A stretch of 64,000 nt of DNA. Origin: Pelecanus crispus. Taxonomy: Eukaryota > Chordata > Aves > Pelecaniformes > Pelecanidae. Positions 26,289 through 38,031 of the stretch are shown here, piece by piece. The DNA lies in NCBI RefSeq assembly GCF_030463565.1, contig NC_134656.1, forward strand, positions 8,689,501-8,753,500, in the 5' to 3' direction. The notes beneath the pieces are model-generated. The model was not told the DNA's origin, did no database searches, and saw nothing but the letters and a program-made list of their open reading frames with translations. The first letter of the stretch is position 1. Each line of letters opens with the position of its first letter. Position numbers and translations under genes: made by a program.

Positions 26289-29200
26289 ACCTACAAATTT
26301 AGTGAACTTTTTCTTGATAAATCTAGGGTAAAGCAGGATGATATTTCTCACTTTATAAACACCTGTTTACATAAGATTTTTGAAGTAAAAGTTGTTTGGG
26401 TAAGTTTAGATAAGCATCTTTGACTCAATATTGGGGGAAAAAATGTCCTTCTGCAGAGTGTGTGCTGTCTCATTGTAGTATCTTAACATGAATACCACCA
26501 TTGTAGTCGTATTTCAAGTTAAGCTCTTTAAAAGGGCAGGCCTACCAGGCCTGAGCAGTAAAATATGTCTGAAGTGGAGATGTCTTTGCCTATATCCACA
26601 CTTGGATTCACCAGTAAAAGTCGATATCCTGATGGTGAAATGAAATTATTCTCAAAATAGCACTAGGTCTGTATCAAGACTGTTCCACCCATGAAGCTGC
26701 AGTGTGAACTCTTCATTATCTCCTGGTACAAACTGCACTCCAGAGAAATGACAGAAAACACTCTGGTACAAATTTTTATTCCTGCTGCTCACCTTCGTGG
26801 TATGTGGAAATCAGTCCTGGCTTTCTGAAATCTCCAAGTATTACATCACCTCTCTGCTTTGTAATTCTTCTTGCAGCTCTGCAGGAAGACCAGAGTGGCT
26901 CCATTTCAAACTGCATCGGGACCTCCAGCTGCCACCCAGGGCAGAACTGACCTTCCTGAATGGCCATGGCACATGAAGAGCCAAATCTGCAGGGGAGAGC
27001 TGATCCCGGGGAAGTGCAGAGGCAGGAGCGCATTGCGGATGAAGAGCACTGAAGGAAGGAGCCAACATGAGTAAAGGTAGGACTCTGGATACCAACCTGG
27101 ACAGTGTCTGTCTTGTGACTGATGGTACAAGCTTTGTGTTTCTGGCAAGCAGGAATCTCTGGAGCACACTCAAATGAGGAGCCTGTTGAAGGCTGGAGCT
27201 TCAGCTGGTGCACTTTCAAAAGAGACACAGAGGTTCTTGGAGACCCAGACAAACTCGGACACACAGTCCAGTGAAGAAGGGAAAGACATTCAGGTAGGTA
27301 CTGTGTTCCCCAGAATACCACCTCCACAGTCCTCGATTCTTTCTTCTCTAAATGACAGAGAAACAAATACAAGCAGAGAACATGGAAGTGCCTTTTTAAA
27401 TAGCAGGCTTATTTAAAACCTAAGTAGGGATAGTCTTAGACAAAAGAAAATACTAAAAGCCACCATGATAGGGCAGGGCAAGACAAGCAAATGGGCTTCT
27501 AGCAGCATAAATCAATGCCATCAGACAGATACTGAAAAGAATACCCGAGATGTAAACAGAATTCAGCAATCTTGCAAGCAATCCAGGAACTGATCGTTTA
27601 GACTTAGAGATTCTCATGAATAAAGTTGTAAGGTAAATCTATAACATTGATGTCAATAATACAGAACTATAGTTTTCCAGTTTTGAGAGTCTGGATAAAT
27701 TATTTGGTTACTTTCTACCAAAAGAGATAATCTGTTGCTGCCTGAGAGGATTTGGCACTAAATTAGCTGGTGGAAGCTGAGTAAATAATTCTAGAAAGAG
27801 GGCCTTGTTTCCTTGTGGTAGTACACTGGTCTGCCAAGTGATACAGTTACCACAGCTTTTTGATACCAATTCAGGCAGTTTTCTCCTCTGGATCTCTAAT
27901 GCTTCACATGTAACACTATGTCAGTCACCAGCACATTAAGCAAATTTTGTGGTACCATTCCTGCATGTGTTACTCGAGATGCTCTGGAGTCCACCCCTAC
28001 TGCAGAGGACCTACCAGACAGCTCTTACCCACCCCACCATGAACAGCCAAAACGCACTGACAAGAGTCAAGGTATTCTTATGAAAAACTTTAAGAAAACA
28101 TGATGGGAATTTGTTTTGCCCACTTTTCAGTCTAATTTTGGCTTACTGATCCCAATGGCCTTGAGCGTGTTATTTTAGAGAACGACTTCCCCCACATGCT
28201 CACAGTGTGAACGCAGGCAGGAGGGCGGCACAGAGGATGTGTCCTCTGGTTCAAAACTGTCCTCGGGACAAAAGAGCAGAGGAATTTATGGTGAGGAAAG
28301 GCAGAGCGGGAGAAGGATTACGTCTAGGGAAAGGCACCAGGATGTTGGAGATACGGTGAGCGACAAATGTAGATGCTGAAAGGTGTTATGGACCAAAGAC
28401 CCCGGGAGTTATAGCACGCCAGCCAGTGCTCCTCTGGCAAAGCACCTTCTCTCCCATCAGTGCAACACAAGCTGTTACAAGCACACGTACTCAGGGGCAG
28501 TCAGCCCTTTATGCTTTCTTTTACACAGCTTTAAATGCTGTTAGAAGTATTTCTGTCATTTATTGCTACTCAATAAAGTTTTATCTTGTGAAAGTCATGA
28601 TTTATTTACTCCATCTTGCAGAACAGACATGTGCGCTCTCCCACATCAGCACCCCTTTACCAGATTCATAAAATGTGTTAACAATTCATTTAAAATTCAT
28701 ATACAAGCCAAGTACAGTTCCTTCACCCAGTAATATAAAGCAGCACGCGCCCTGACATATGGCACACTGTCAGCGTATGCTCTTAAGGTCTCCCTCAGCT
28801 GTAAGTACTTCAGTGTGATTTTCTAATTGCTCTTGTGTCCAGCCAGTCAAACAGCATCTTTCCATTTTCCAGTTACGACCGAGCTTTTGCTAATTTTCCT
28901 TCTCAGCTACCAGGAAAACACATTGCAAGAATAGTTGGTTTACAGAGGGACTGGTCAACAGTTTATCTCCAGCCTTTCAGTTTGTCAGCTGCCTGTTTAA
29001 CAGGGGGCTTTCACCTGCTCAGGCAAGATGCAGCTTTTTGCTGCTCTATGTGTGAGTTACACAAGCAAAAAGGTAAGGTGAGAATCAAAATGAGGGTTTC
29101 TATCCCTGCGTGCTCCTCTGGGAAAATCGTCTTTGCCTGTAGCTCTTCCAACAGTCCTTCTGAAAGGTGCGATCATCGTGTGGCTTCAGTGACCTTTTAC

Positions 29201-32200
29201 TAATAGCTGTGAAATATCTCTGGTTATTTCCTTTCCCCGGTATATTCAGTTTTACTGCAGCAAACCTGCTCGCAGCACTGATATTTTCATTTTCCGGCAC
29301 CAAAGGACCCTGGCTCTGAACCTGACCCAGGAACATCTCACCTCCAGGCTCCCCGCAGCAAGATGCCCCACTTTCAACCTCATCCAGGCAAAGAAGACTT
29401 ATGGGAAGACAACCTCCGATTTTGTCATCCTCTGGTATCTCATAATATTTGTATAATTTCCAATGCAACAAGATGTGAGGGATCTGATGTCCCTGCAGTG
29501 TGCTTTTTCCTTCTTTTCTTATTTTAACAGGGCCATGCACTGGGAAAGACAGCCTGATGTTTGTGAATTCCAGAGGGAAAACTATTGGCAATTTTGTGGC
29601 GACGTAAACCGTCATGATACAATTTTGGGGTGTGGACAGGACCCAAGTGTGTGCTTCAGGCCCTAACTGTCCTTGAAAAGAGCACCCAGCTGGGCGGCTG
29701 TGCTCCCTGTGAAGTTAGGAAGAGTCCTTGCTGCATTCCTCACAAAGTTGCTACACACATTTGTGCAATATTTGGCTTATTTGTGCAACATAATTAATGA
29801 AACATGTCTCATTGGCACCAGCATCCCTAGGGACCCTAAAGCAAATGGGAGCCTTTGAAGCCTTAAAGGATCTTAAAAGCAGAAAATATTTACCACAAGT
29901 TTATTAAACCAAGCTTTACTTGTAATAAATTAGCAGCCTGTAGACATGCCCTTTTCTTGAGGATCTGACATAAATCTTTTAGGAAAATACAGTAATGATT
30001 TACAGTTTTCATAGCATCTTTCAATCTTTCCATTCACAGGCTGCCGATGCACTTTGCTACCAAAACCTCTAAGTTCGGTAAGGTGTCCCTTCCCAAGGCA
30101 GGGCCTCTGCAGAAAACAGCAATGGGTCGAGGGACTCCTGTCCATACGCAATTCTCAGAAAGTCCATGAAAGGCATCAAACCTTATATAGCGCTTGCAGG
30201 CGCATGTGAGCAAAACCCCCCACATAACACCACCATGTTATTCCTTTTCCCATAGCCACTGATCCATGACGCTGGAAGTATTTTAAAGACATTGACCCAG
30301 AGTCTCAGTAATTGAGCTGGGGGTGGCTGATAGGTCCATTCTGTCCCTCCATGTGCAGTTTAGGTTATGCGATCTTACCGTGCTGTTTCAAAACCACAAA
30401 ATGCTGGGGTGGGCGGGGGGGAGGGGGTGTTTACGGATTTGCACATCCCTTACACTGCACCATTGTATGGTAAATTATACTGGAGCCTCTCCTGAGCTCA
30501 TTAACAAAAGCCCATTGTCTGAGGGTGTTATATATCCCACGTGCTCTGCCTGGGAGTTATACTTGTATCATGAAAGTGTTGGTGAGCTTGCCTGAGAACT
30601 GTTTTCTATTATTTCTGCTTGGATTTTTAATGACATTTGTGCAGGTGCACAGTTTAAAAAAGGGCTCTTTTCTCAGTCTGCGGAGTTGTTCCAAAATTCA
30701 GCTGGAGCAACAGCCATTCCCAGCCACGATTTTGAGCAGTGATCTCAAAATTTCGTGTTGCGTGACCTAGTATTACTCACTTTTATTTAAGGGTGTGTTT
30801 GAGTATCTTTCCATTAAATAGGGTATATGGGTGGGAGATAGCCTGTACAGTTCAGTGAGAACTGAACCAAGTCCAAGGCAATTGCTCTTGAGGATGTGTG
30901 CAGATATTAATACGTTTATCTTTTCAGTGTAAATGCTGTCTTAAGTTAATAAACGATTAAGTTTTATTGCAGGATCAAACCTTATGTGCCAGGCAGTATA
31001 TTCCTCACTGTATTCGACATAACCTGATAACTACTCAAAAGGTCTAAAACCTGTGGAATGAACTGTGGCATCTGTGACCATGGCTTCGTGGCAGAAAGGG
31101 CTTGGCGACAGAAAGAGCTTAGAATGTTCTTGCCCCTTTCCCAGTTCCCATCCCGAGCTGGCTCTCCATCCTTTGTTTTTTGTGTGTGTGTTTTTAAGCT
31201 GGATCAGTTCCCTGAACTGGATGACAGACTGATTTCACAACTAGATGGGCCAGCACAGGAGGGACTGTGGTGCATGGAAGAAGCAACATGGAGGGAGTCC
31301 TGGATTGCTGGAAACCACAATTGCCTCAAAACTTGCCGTAACATGAATCCACAGATAAGGTTAGTCATAGCCTGCGACGTGCAGCTGATGACTGACCCCA
31401 AGGGAGAATCGCTTCCCAGCAGCGTTGTGCAAGGCGCTGATACTCTGTCTTCCTAAATCCTGGAGGGCTGAAGCTTATTTGTACAACAAACAAGGCCCAG
31501 TTGGAGTTTACCATGCAGAATTGTCCCCCTCTAATATAATTCAGCTGTGTATGTATTTCATTGCAAAGAAAATACAGCTATGACTTCTACTAGGTTTCTT
31601 CATCAGTGGCCTGCCTTCATTAGTGCTAAATGTTCGTTTGACTTACACATGTTAAAAGAAGTGTATTGGGCAGGATTCTGAAAAAAATGCAAATCAGAGG
31701 TGAATCATCTAAAATATTTGCAGTTACAGGCACAAGTGGGATCTGAGTCAAGCCACTTGTCCTAGTTTCTGTCACACAAACACTAACCCTTTATAAATCA
31801 TTAATTTCCAGACTGTTTATTATCAGGGGGAAGTAACAAAACAGTAGTATCACATAACACATCCTAAGAATGCCTTGTTCATTTTAAGAGCAAATAAAAC
31901 TAAATAGCACCAAGTTGTTAGTGATGCAGCCTACGAGACCAAGCAGAAACACAAAAAGGGGACCTTAATCAGGCTGAGGCCACAAAATAAACAGGGGAAC
32001 GGGTAAAAAAAGAAAAAAAAAAAAAAAGAGGTTGGAGAAGAGTGACTTCACATAGACTGTCTTCACATAGATATTCTTTGTTTACTACCACGTGGAAATT
32101 GTCGCTGCTCATTACGTGGTGCAGCTTTCACCGGGGACGCCGCAGCAGTGCTGTTAGAGTGCGAATGGTTTCCACAGCTGCTGCTGCTGTTACCCTTAGC

Positions 32201-32384
32201 CGCCTTTCTCACAGGAATAATTTAACACCTATCCACAGGCAGAGAACAGAGCAGAGCCACCATTTCAAAAAATAATCATCAAAATTAATTACTCCGTCGA
32301 GAAAGCAAACTTTATGTTGTTTTGTTAGCACAGCCCCTCCTCTAATGTGTTTGTCATATGTTGCCCAGAAGCTGCTTGTGATGA

Positions 32385-32432
32385 GGTAACGACACTAATT
32401 CCCATCTGAAGATGAGGCAGAGAAAGAGCAAG
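32385..32432 (-). repeat. Possible MIR fragment
   Basis: TAATTCCCATCTGAAGATGAG followed by GCAGAGAAAGAGC resembles the MIR antisense core, with a deletion in the AAACTGAGG part. Weak. Confidence 0.3.
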
Positions 32433-33379
32433 AGCGATGTTTATCTTTGCTACAACTTCACTGAAGTTCACCTTTCCATGCAGCACCGGCTCCAGGGGCG
32501 CAGAGCAGATCCCGCTGTGGGGAAAGGATGCTACAACCCACAGATGCTGCCAAGGCACAAAAAATTCCATCATGCAGCTCGTTCCAAAGTATCGTGACAG
32601 AGTTGCAAGTAGGGAGATGAGAGTTAGGTAAAATAGGTGGAAACTCCAATTTATTTTGTAACCTTTCAATGGACAGTGCTGACAGCTGAGAAATGCAGTT
32701 ATTTATTCCTTGCAGGTTTGCTAATCCGGCGATGCCAGAAACCGGACTGTTTTGGTACTGTCAAACCTCACCAGCGCAAAACGTATTGGCTTTTTGTCAA
32801 TTTAGCTTAAATCACTTCCCACTTTCACTAGTAAAAAGTCCCTTTCTGGCTAATATTACCGCGTCTATATTGAGCTGGCTTTGTTGCTGGCCTTATTTGT
32901 CAGTAAAGTACTGTACTTCTAAAAGTGGTGTTAGCAAAACTGTAATCCAGGCCTCACGCATTATTTTGGTCCAGATGTTATTTATTTTAATCTCTTAAGG
33001 TTCCAAAATACTATATATTTATAGTTGCCTTTAAAGTTATTGTTAGTTACAAAATATCAGAAACATAGTTTCATCTATAAAATGCATAATTAAATTAATC
33101 TTTACCATACTTTTTCTTACATCACACAGGAAACGTTTTAGTCTGATGAGTACCATGGACATATAATTAGTACTTTATACCATAAACTAGATTATAACTT
33201 ATACTGTCCACCCTGGCTCCAAAACTCCTTGCAGATTTTAATTCAATTGCTGCACTTTATCTGGATGAAAATGTTTGAATTCAATTATTATTATTCAGTG
33301 TGGATTTGTGCCTTTATATAGGTTAGGTGTGGTGGTAGTTCTAAAAAGGATGCTTAGTGGAAATCTCAAATTAGGCATT

Positions 33380-33640
33380 TGTATCTATATTTAGGCACCT
33401 ACCAGATCTTAAATGATGAACATCTGATTTTTCCAGCTGAGGTTTGCTGAAGTTAGGCTTTAATGGGAATCAAGACTGGAAGATAAAAGTAAAGGGAAAC
33501 TAATTTTTAGGCATTTCTGAATTTCAATGGGAATTGGGCACCTGACCTGCTCAGACTCTCCTGAAAGTCCTCCTACATGCCTATCTGTACCTTTCAAAGC
33601 CTAAATACCTTTCAAAAATCTGGCAGGGCACTTCGGATAA
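33380..33640. repeat. Cluster of ancient interspersed repeat fragments
   Basis: Contains TATTTAGGCACCTACCAGATC, TTTCAATGGGAATTGGGCAC and CCTAAATACCTTTCAAAAATC, all typical phrases of an old sauropsid interspersed repeat. A second partial copy, TATATTTAGGCATCTCCCAG, lies at about 33842. Strongly diverged; family not assigned. Confidence 0.4.
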
Positions 33641-34035
33641 ATGTTTAACAGTAAACCCAATAAAATCTCCTTGTTCTCTTTGATTTGTTCTTTCCACCGC
33701 GTGAGAAACTTTTAGATATTTTTGGCACCGAGACATCCCTTGAGGTAGATCTGCCCTTTTTAATTTTAGCTGAAGAAGTTAGATGTGGTTGCGATTTAAA
33801 AATGTTTTAAAACTGGGGTCCTGGAATTAGCCATGCACTTCTATATTTAGGCATCTCCCAGATTCAAACACTGAATGCCGGGCGGGGGGATTGATCTTCC
33901 GCGGTTCCTCGCTCCAGCCGAGGGCTCCGCCGGGCGCGCAGCCTCCGCAGGGGCTGCTGCAGGAAGCGGAGGCAGGCCATTTATTCTCCTATTACAGGGC
34001 CATTCCTGTGTTTATACCATCTTGTTTAGCTTACT

Positions 34036-34082
34036 CCTAATGCACATCCTAAGACGTACCTCTAATACACATCCTAAGACAT
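34036..34082. repeat. 25-bp tandem duplication
   Basis: CTAATGCACATCCTAAGAC (34037-34055) recurs as CTAATACACATCCTAAGAC (34062-34080) with one difference. Confidence 0.8.
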
Positions 34083-34597
34083 GTTTATGAAAATTCTTTA
34101 TAAGCAAAATATTTTACTTCCATTGAGTAAGTTCAGATACAGAACAGCCTCAGCGCTACAGGCTGGTTCAACTGCACTCTTGCTCTCTCCCTGTGCATCT
34201 TTTATTTAAAAATTTAGCCTTCAGCCCACCCACATTACCACAGAAAGACCCAATAATTGTAACATATGGATTCTCAGCCAATCTTGTGCTGTTCCTGCTA
34301 ACATGTTTGCAAGCAGTAATTATTCTTCAGAAGATTAAATACCACTTAGAACTGCAGAAGGTAAGTTGTTAGCTAGAGAACCAGCAACTGGGGTTTGGAC
34401 TCATTTTGGGGTTTAATTCTTTAAATGCTTCTTCAGAGCAGATACTGTATCCCTTTATGAAGCATATATTCCCAAGGTGTGATCCTCCACTGTCCGCTAA
34501 TTGGGAAATCTATTACATCAAATGGGCTCAAATCAATGGCCTCATTGAACTGGCTAAGCATCAAAACCATGCCTTGATCTTAAAAAGATCTTGAACG

Positions 34598-34655
34598 TTT
34601 ACAGAGCCCACTGACTCCATTTGTGGGTGCTCAGCACTTCTGAAAATCAAGCAAG
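34598..34655. repeat. Ancient interspersed repeat fragment (GGTGCTCAGCACTTCTG type)
   Basis: CCCACTGACTCCATTTGTGG followed by GTGCTCAGCACTTCTGAAAA matches a recurrent phrase of old sauropsid repeats (...GGGAGTTGTGGGTGCTCAGCACTTCTGAAAATCAGGCC). Family not assigned. Confidence 0.45.
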
Positions 34656-36044
34656 AAGCTTTTAAAGATTAAACAATAGCCCGACTCCAGCAGGAAGTAA
34701 AATCATTCAAAATTTGAAGAGAGACACGTAAAAAGGGGACATGACATTCAAGAGATATTTTATTATATAAGACAGCAAATTCATAGGAAATGCTTTTTCA
34801 GTGAAGTGATTTATTGCACTGTGGGACTCTCGGCCACCAATACAAGGATTTTAAAAGTTTCATGCACAGACCGGATGGCAGAACTATCTTTGTTTAACTG
34901 TTATTGCTAATGGCATTTTTGCAAGGGTTGTTTAACCTCAGGCTTCAGGGTCTAATCTATGCTCTGATTTCCAGGTCAAGGTGACACCTAATGTGGTGGT
35001 GGATTATCGTGCGTGGTCTTTTACACCATCTTGCCTGAGCATCAGATGATGTCCAGCATCAAAAGTGGTTATTGAATGAGACGGGCACCTTCCCATTCCC
35101 CTGGTTTAGTCCCACATAGGAATTTCTACTGTCCTAAAATCAAGTTTTGGTATTCAGATGCTGCAGGAAAAGTACAGTGCAAATTCCCCTGCGGAGGGAT
35201 TCTGTCTCTAGAAGATAGGGATTATGAGCTCTACAAGCACAGCAATAACCAGCTACTTAGATAAAAGTTTTCTTCCCTGGATGCCATGATTTGTCCCCAG
35301 AGTCTTACTCACATGGGTGCAATCCCACATGCCCTAATCTCATATTCATCAGGATTCGGGTGGGTGCCGCTTCCACACCGCTGAACTCAGCCTTCTCCTG
35401 CATTATTTATGTTTAGTCTTTCCTGGAAAAAAAAAAAAAAAAAAAGCAAAAATATTTTACATGCTTTTTAAACTCATAAATATAATGAATCAAAGGCAAT
35501 TTGGCAAACCTGTTTTATGGCGAGAGGCCCACCGTGGATCTGCCCACTTAGTTAAACTCAATCTTGCTGAGGCATCTACCTCTGAAGAATCTGTCACTTG
35601 GAGCCAATCGATCACGGTGACATCCCGTCCTTCCCCAGCACTAGAATGCGTGTTTATTTTTATTTGCCCATTACTTCACTTCCTGCCATCTATCTCCCTT
35701 GAGATTTCTTTTCCTTATTTTTAATACCTGTTCCAAGTTGTATCTCCACAATCTCTTTACCTGCTGTGATCATCAGGCTAAAACCAGAAGGAGACTGAAG
35801 CTCATGTTCCCAGCAAGCTGAAATCTGATTTCCCGTGCCTGTTTTATTCACCTGTCATTCATAGTATCTGGAAAACTGAATATGCACAGGGTTTGGATGA
35901 ATGAATTTCACATAAGAGCAAGATAAACATGGCATTATGCCTCACAGGTATTCAGAGAAAAAAAAAGAAAAAGAAAGCAGAGAAAACCCAGATATTAGCT
36001 TCAATTACCCAAAAGCTCCAAAATTATCTTAAAGTCCTCTGACA

Positions 36045-36178
36045 TTTATACATATATATACACACACATATATGGATATATATAAAAATACTGGAGAGAG
36101 AGATACCAGAAATATATACATATATACTTTTTATATATATATATATATGTAAAAATACTGGAGAGATATATATACTGG
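36045..36178. repeat. AT/CA microsatellite with a duplicated 16-mer
   Basis: Alternating TA and CA tracts. AAAAATACTGGAGAGA occurs at 36084-36099 and again at 36151-36166 (67 bp apart), with a further partial copy ending at about 36178, so a short microsatellite-bearing segment has been duplicated. Confidence 0.8.
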
Positions 36179-38009
36179 ACATGTTCCGTTTACTTTCTGG
36201 GGGTTTGTGACCTTAGGGTGAACCCCACAGAGACCCCACATTTTGAAGCTTTTCTTTATTATCACATGTTTTAAGATTACTTTACAGATCCGCAGAAGAA
36301 AGGCTTCTCTTACAACCATTTGTTTCTCTAGGAACTTCAGTTCTAAATGAAACGTCAAATATCATGGGAGTTAGTAACCCGAAACCGAACAGTTTGTATC
36401 GAGAAACTGCTTGATATGAACGTTGAGTGCTCTGAAGAGTAGTCATTCATTTTCCAAAGTGCCATCAGCTGGCCATGTAACAGTAGGTTCCCAAAATTAC
36501 GGAAGTTGGCATAAATATCTCCTCAAACAGGCACTAGCGAATTAAAACTTCTTTTCTCGTGTACATATGGATGGAATTTCCATAATATTTCACAGATAAC
36601 ATATATTACATGTAAGTCTTGATTAAATAAAATCACGTTTTCTTGAATAAATGTTGAAAGCAGGGGGTAAGGTAGAAGAGAAGCTGGAGGGGCAGCAGGG
36701 GCCAGAGCCTCAGCTGTTACCCGTCACACCGCTGCTGCTGGAGCGCGGTTATACCCACCCCATCGCACCACGGCTCCCGCTGTGCCTGAGGACAAGCCAA
36801 AGGCTTGGAGGATGCGTGCGGGAGAAGAGGCTGTTCTCTGGCTATGGAGTAATGGCCCAAAGGAAGAGGTGGACCTCCCACTCCTTAGGTTTTATGAAGA
36901 CTGAACAGGTGAATTTATGGATTACTTTGTCCTTCCCCTCCTGTATTTCAGCAGCGTGCTTTAGCTAGACTGGGGGCTAGTGAGCTAGTAAATTAGCACC
37001 TTCAGGATTTCTCATTGGTGCGATTCATTGTGGAGCCATGGCAGAAATTGGAGGGGGGGGCCGCAACACCCCCCTGGGACAAGCAAACCTGGTGTTTGTG
37101 CTGTGACGTGATCAAGCCTTTCCTTGTTTCATGAAATTTCAAGTCCTTAAGTCTTCATCTACATGCAGCCTTATTTTGGACTCACTGCTCCTGATTAACT
37201 CTCTATAGATACCTAAATACTTGAAAAAGCTGTTTAACCTTGGGGAGCACCTCTGCAGAGAGGGGGAGCAGGGTATTTTAAGAAGAAAAAAGTTATGCCC
37301 ATACTACGCAACTACTTGGCTTGAGGTAAATCCAGCCTAGCCGAGGAAACTGTCTCCTGGGTTACTCATTCAGAGTATTTCTTCCAAGGGGCTGTTTGTG
37401 TACGGCTGCCCCAGGCTATTGCAGCAAAATTCCTTGCGCTGAAGCAACTTCATTCATACAGACAGGACCTGAAATAATGCACAGCGGGGCAACGTGCAGC
37501 TCAGCAGTATCAGCCAGTAGCTGCAGATGTAAACCCTAACTGATCTGAATTCAGTTCTCTTACATACCACCTTATTAATGGAACTTAAAATATAGAGAAA
37601 CAAAGCTGGAGGGAGAAATTCCCATCATTTATATTTACACCATGCATCCAACAGATTTCCCCCTTTTCTGGAAGAGCTACAGAATACATTAATTGAGCTT
37701 CAGGCTGGCTGATAATTACTTAATTGCAGACTAATTTCCCCTTTCCTAGAGGTGAAGTTACATTGGCGGCAAAATAAAAAACCTGCACAACCTTCTCAAA
37801 ACCAGAAATGCTCCTGCATACGTGTGCCCTGATCCTGCTCTGTCCAAGGCTGTATCGGTGAGAACCTAATAGAAGGGAGAGAACTGGGTGGTGCAGGTAT
37901 TGTGGGTGGCGTGGTCCAGCCCCACACACCTTCCCTCCTTGCTGGATGGACCCACAAGCATTTGTTGTGGCTGTGGTCTGAGGAAATGATCCAGCTGAAC
38001 TAGCAACAC

Positions 38010-38031
38010 TTTTTTTTTTTTTTTTTTTTTT
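38010..38031. repeat. T22 homopolymer
   Basis: Twenty-two consecutive T. On the minus strand this is a poly(A), but no retrocopy is recognised next to it. Confidence 0.85.

Larger units (their letters stand above)
25050..33370. other. Intergenic, no supported gene
   Basis: The two longest frames are on the minus strand, 26776-27372 (198 codons) and 29100-29615 (171 codons). Neither shows a known motif, and neither sits next to plausible splice partners that I can identify. Otherwise unique DNA. Confidence 0.6.

Noticed and set aside
30975-31045. Possible MIR 3' fragment (TATGTGCCAGGCAGTA)
   Set aside because: Only the GTGCCAGGCA phrase fits; the rest cannot be aligned with confidence.
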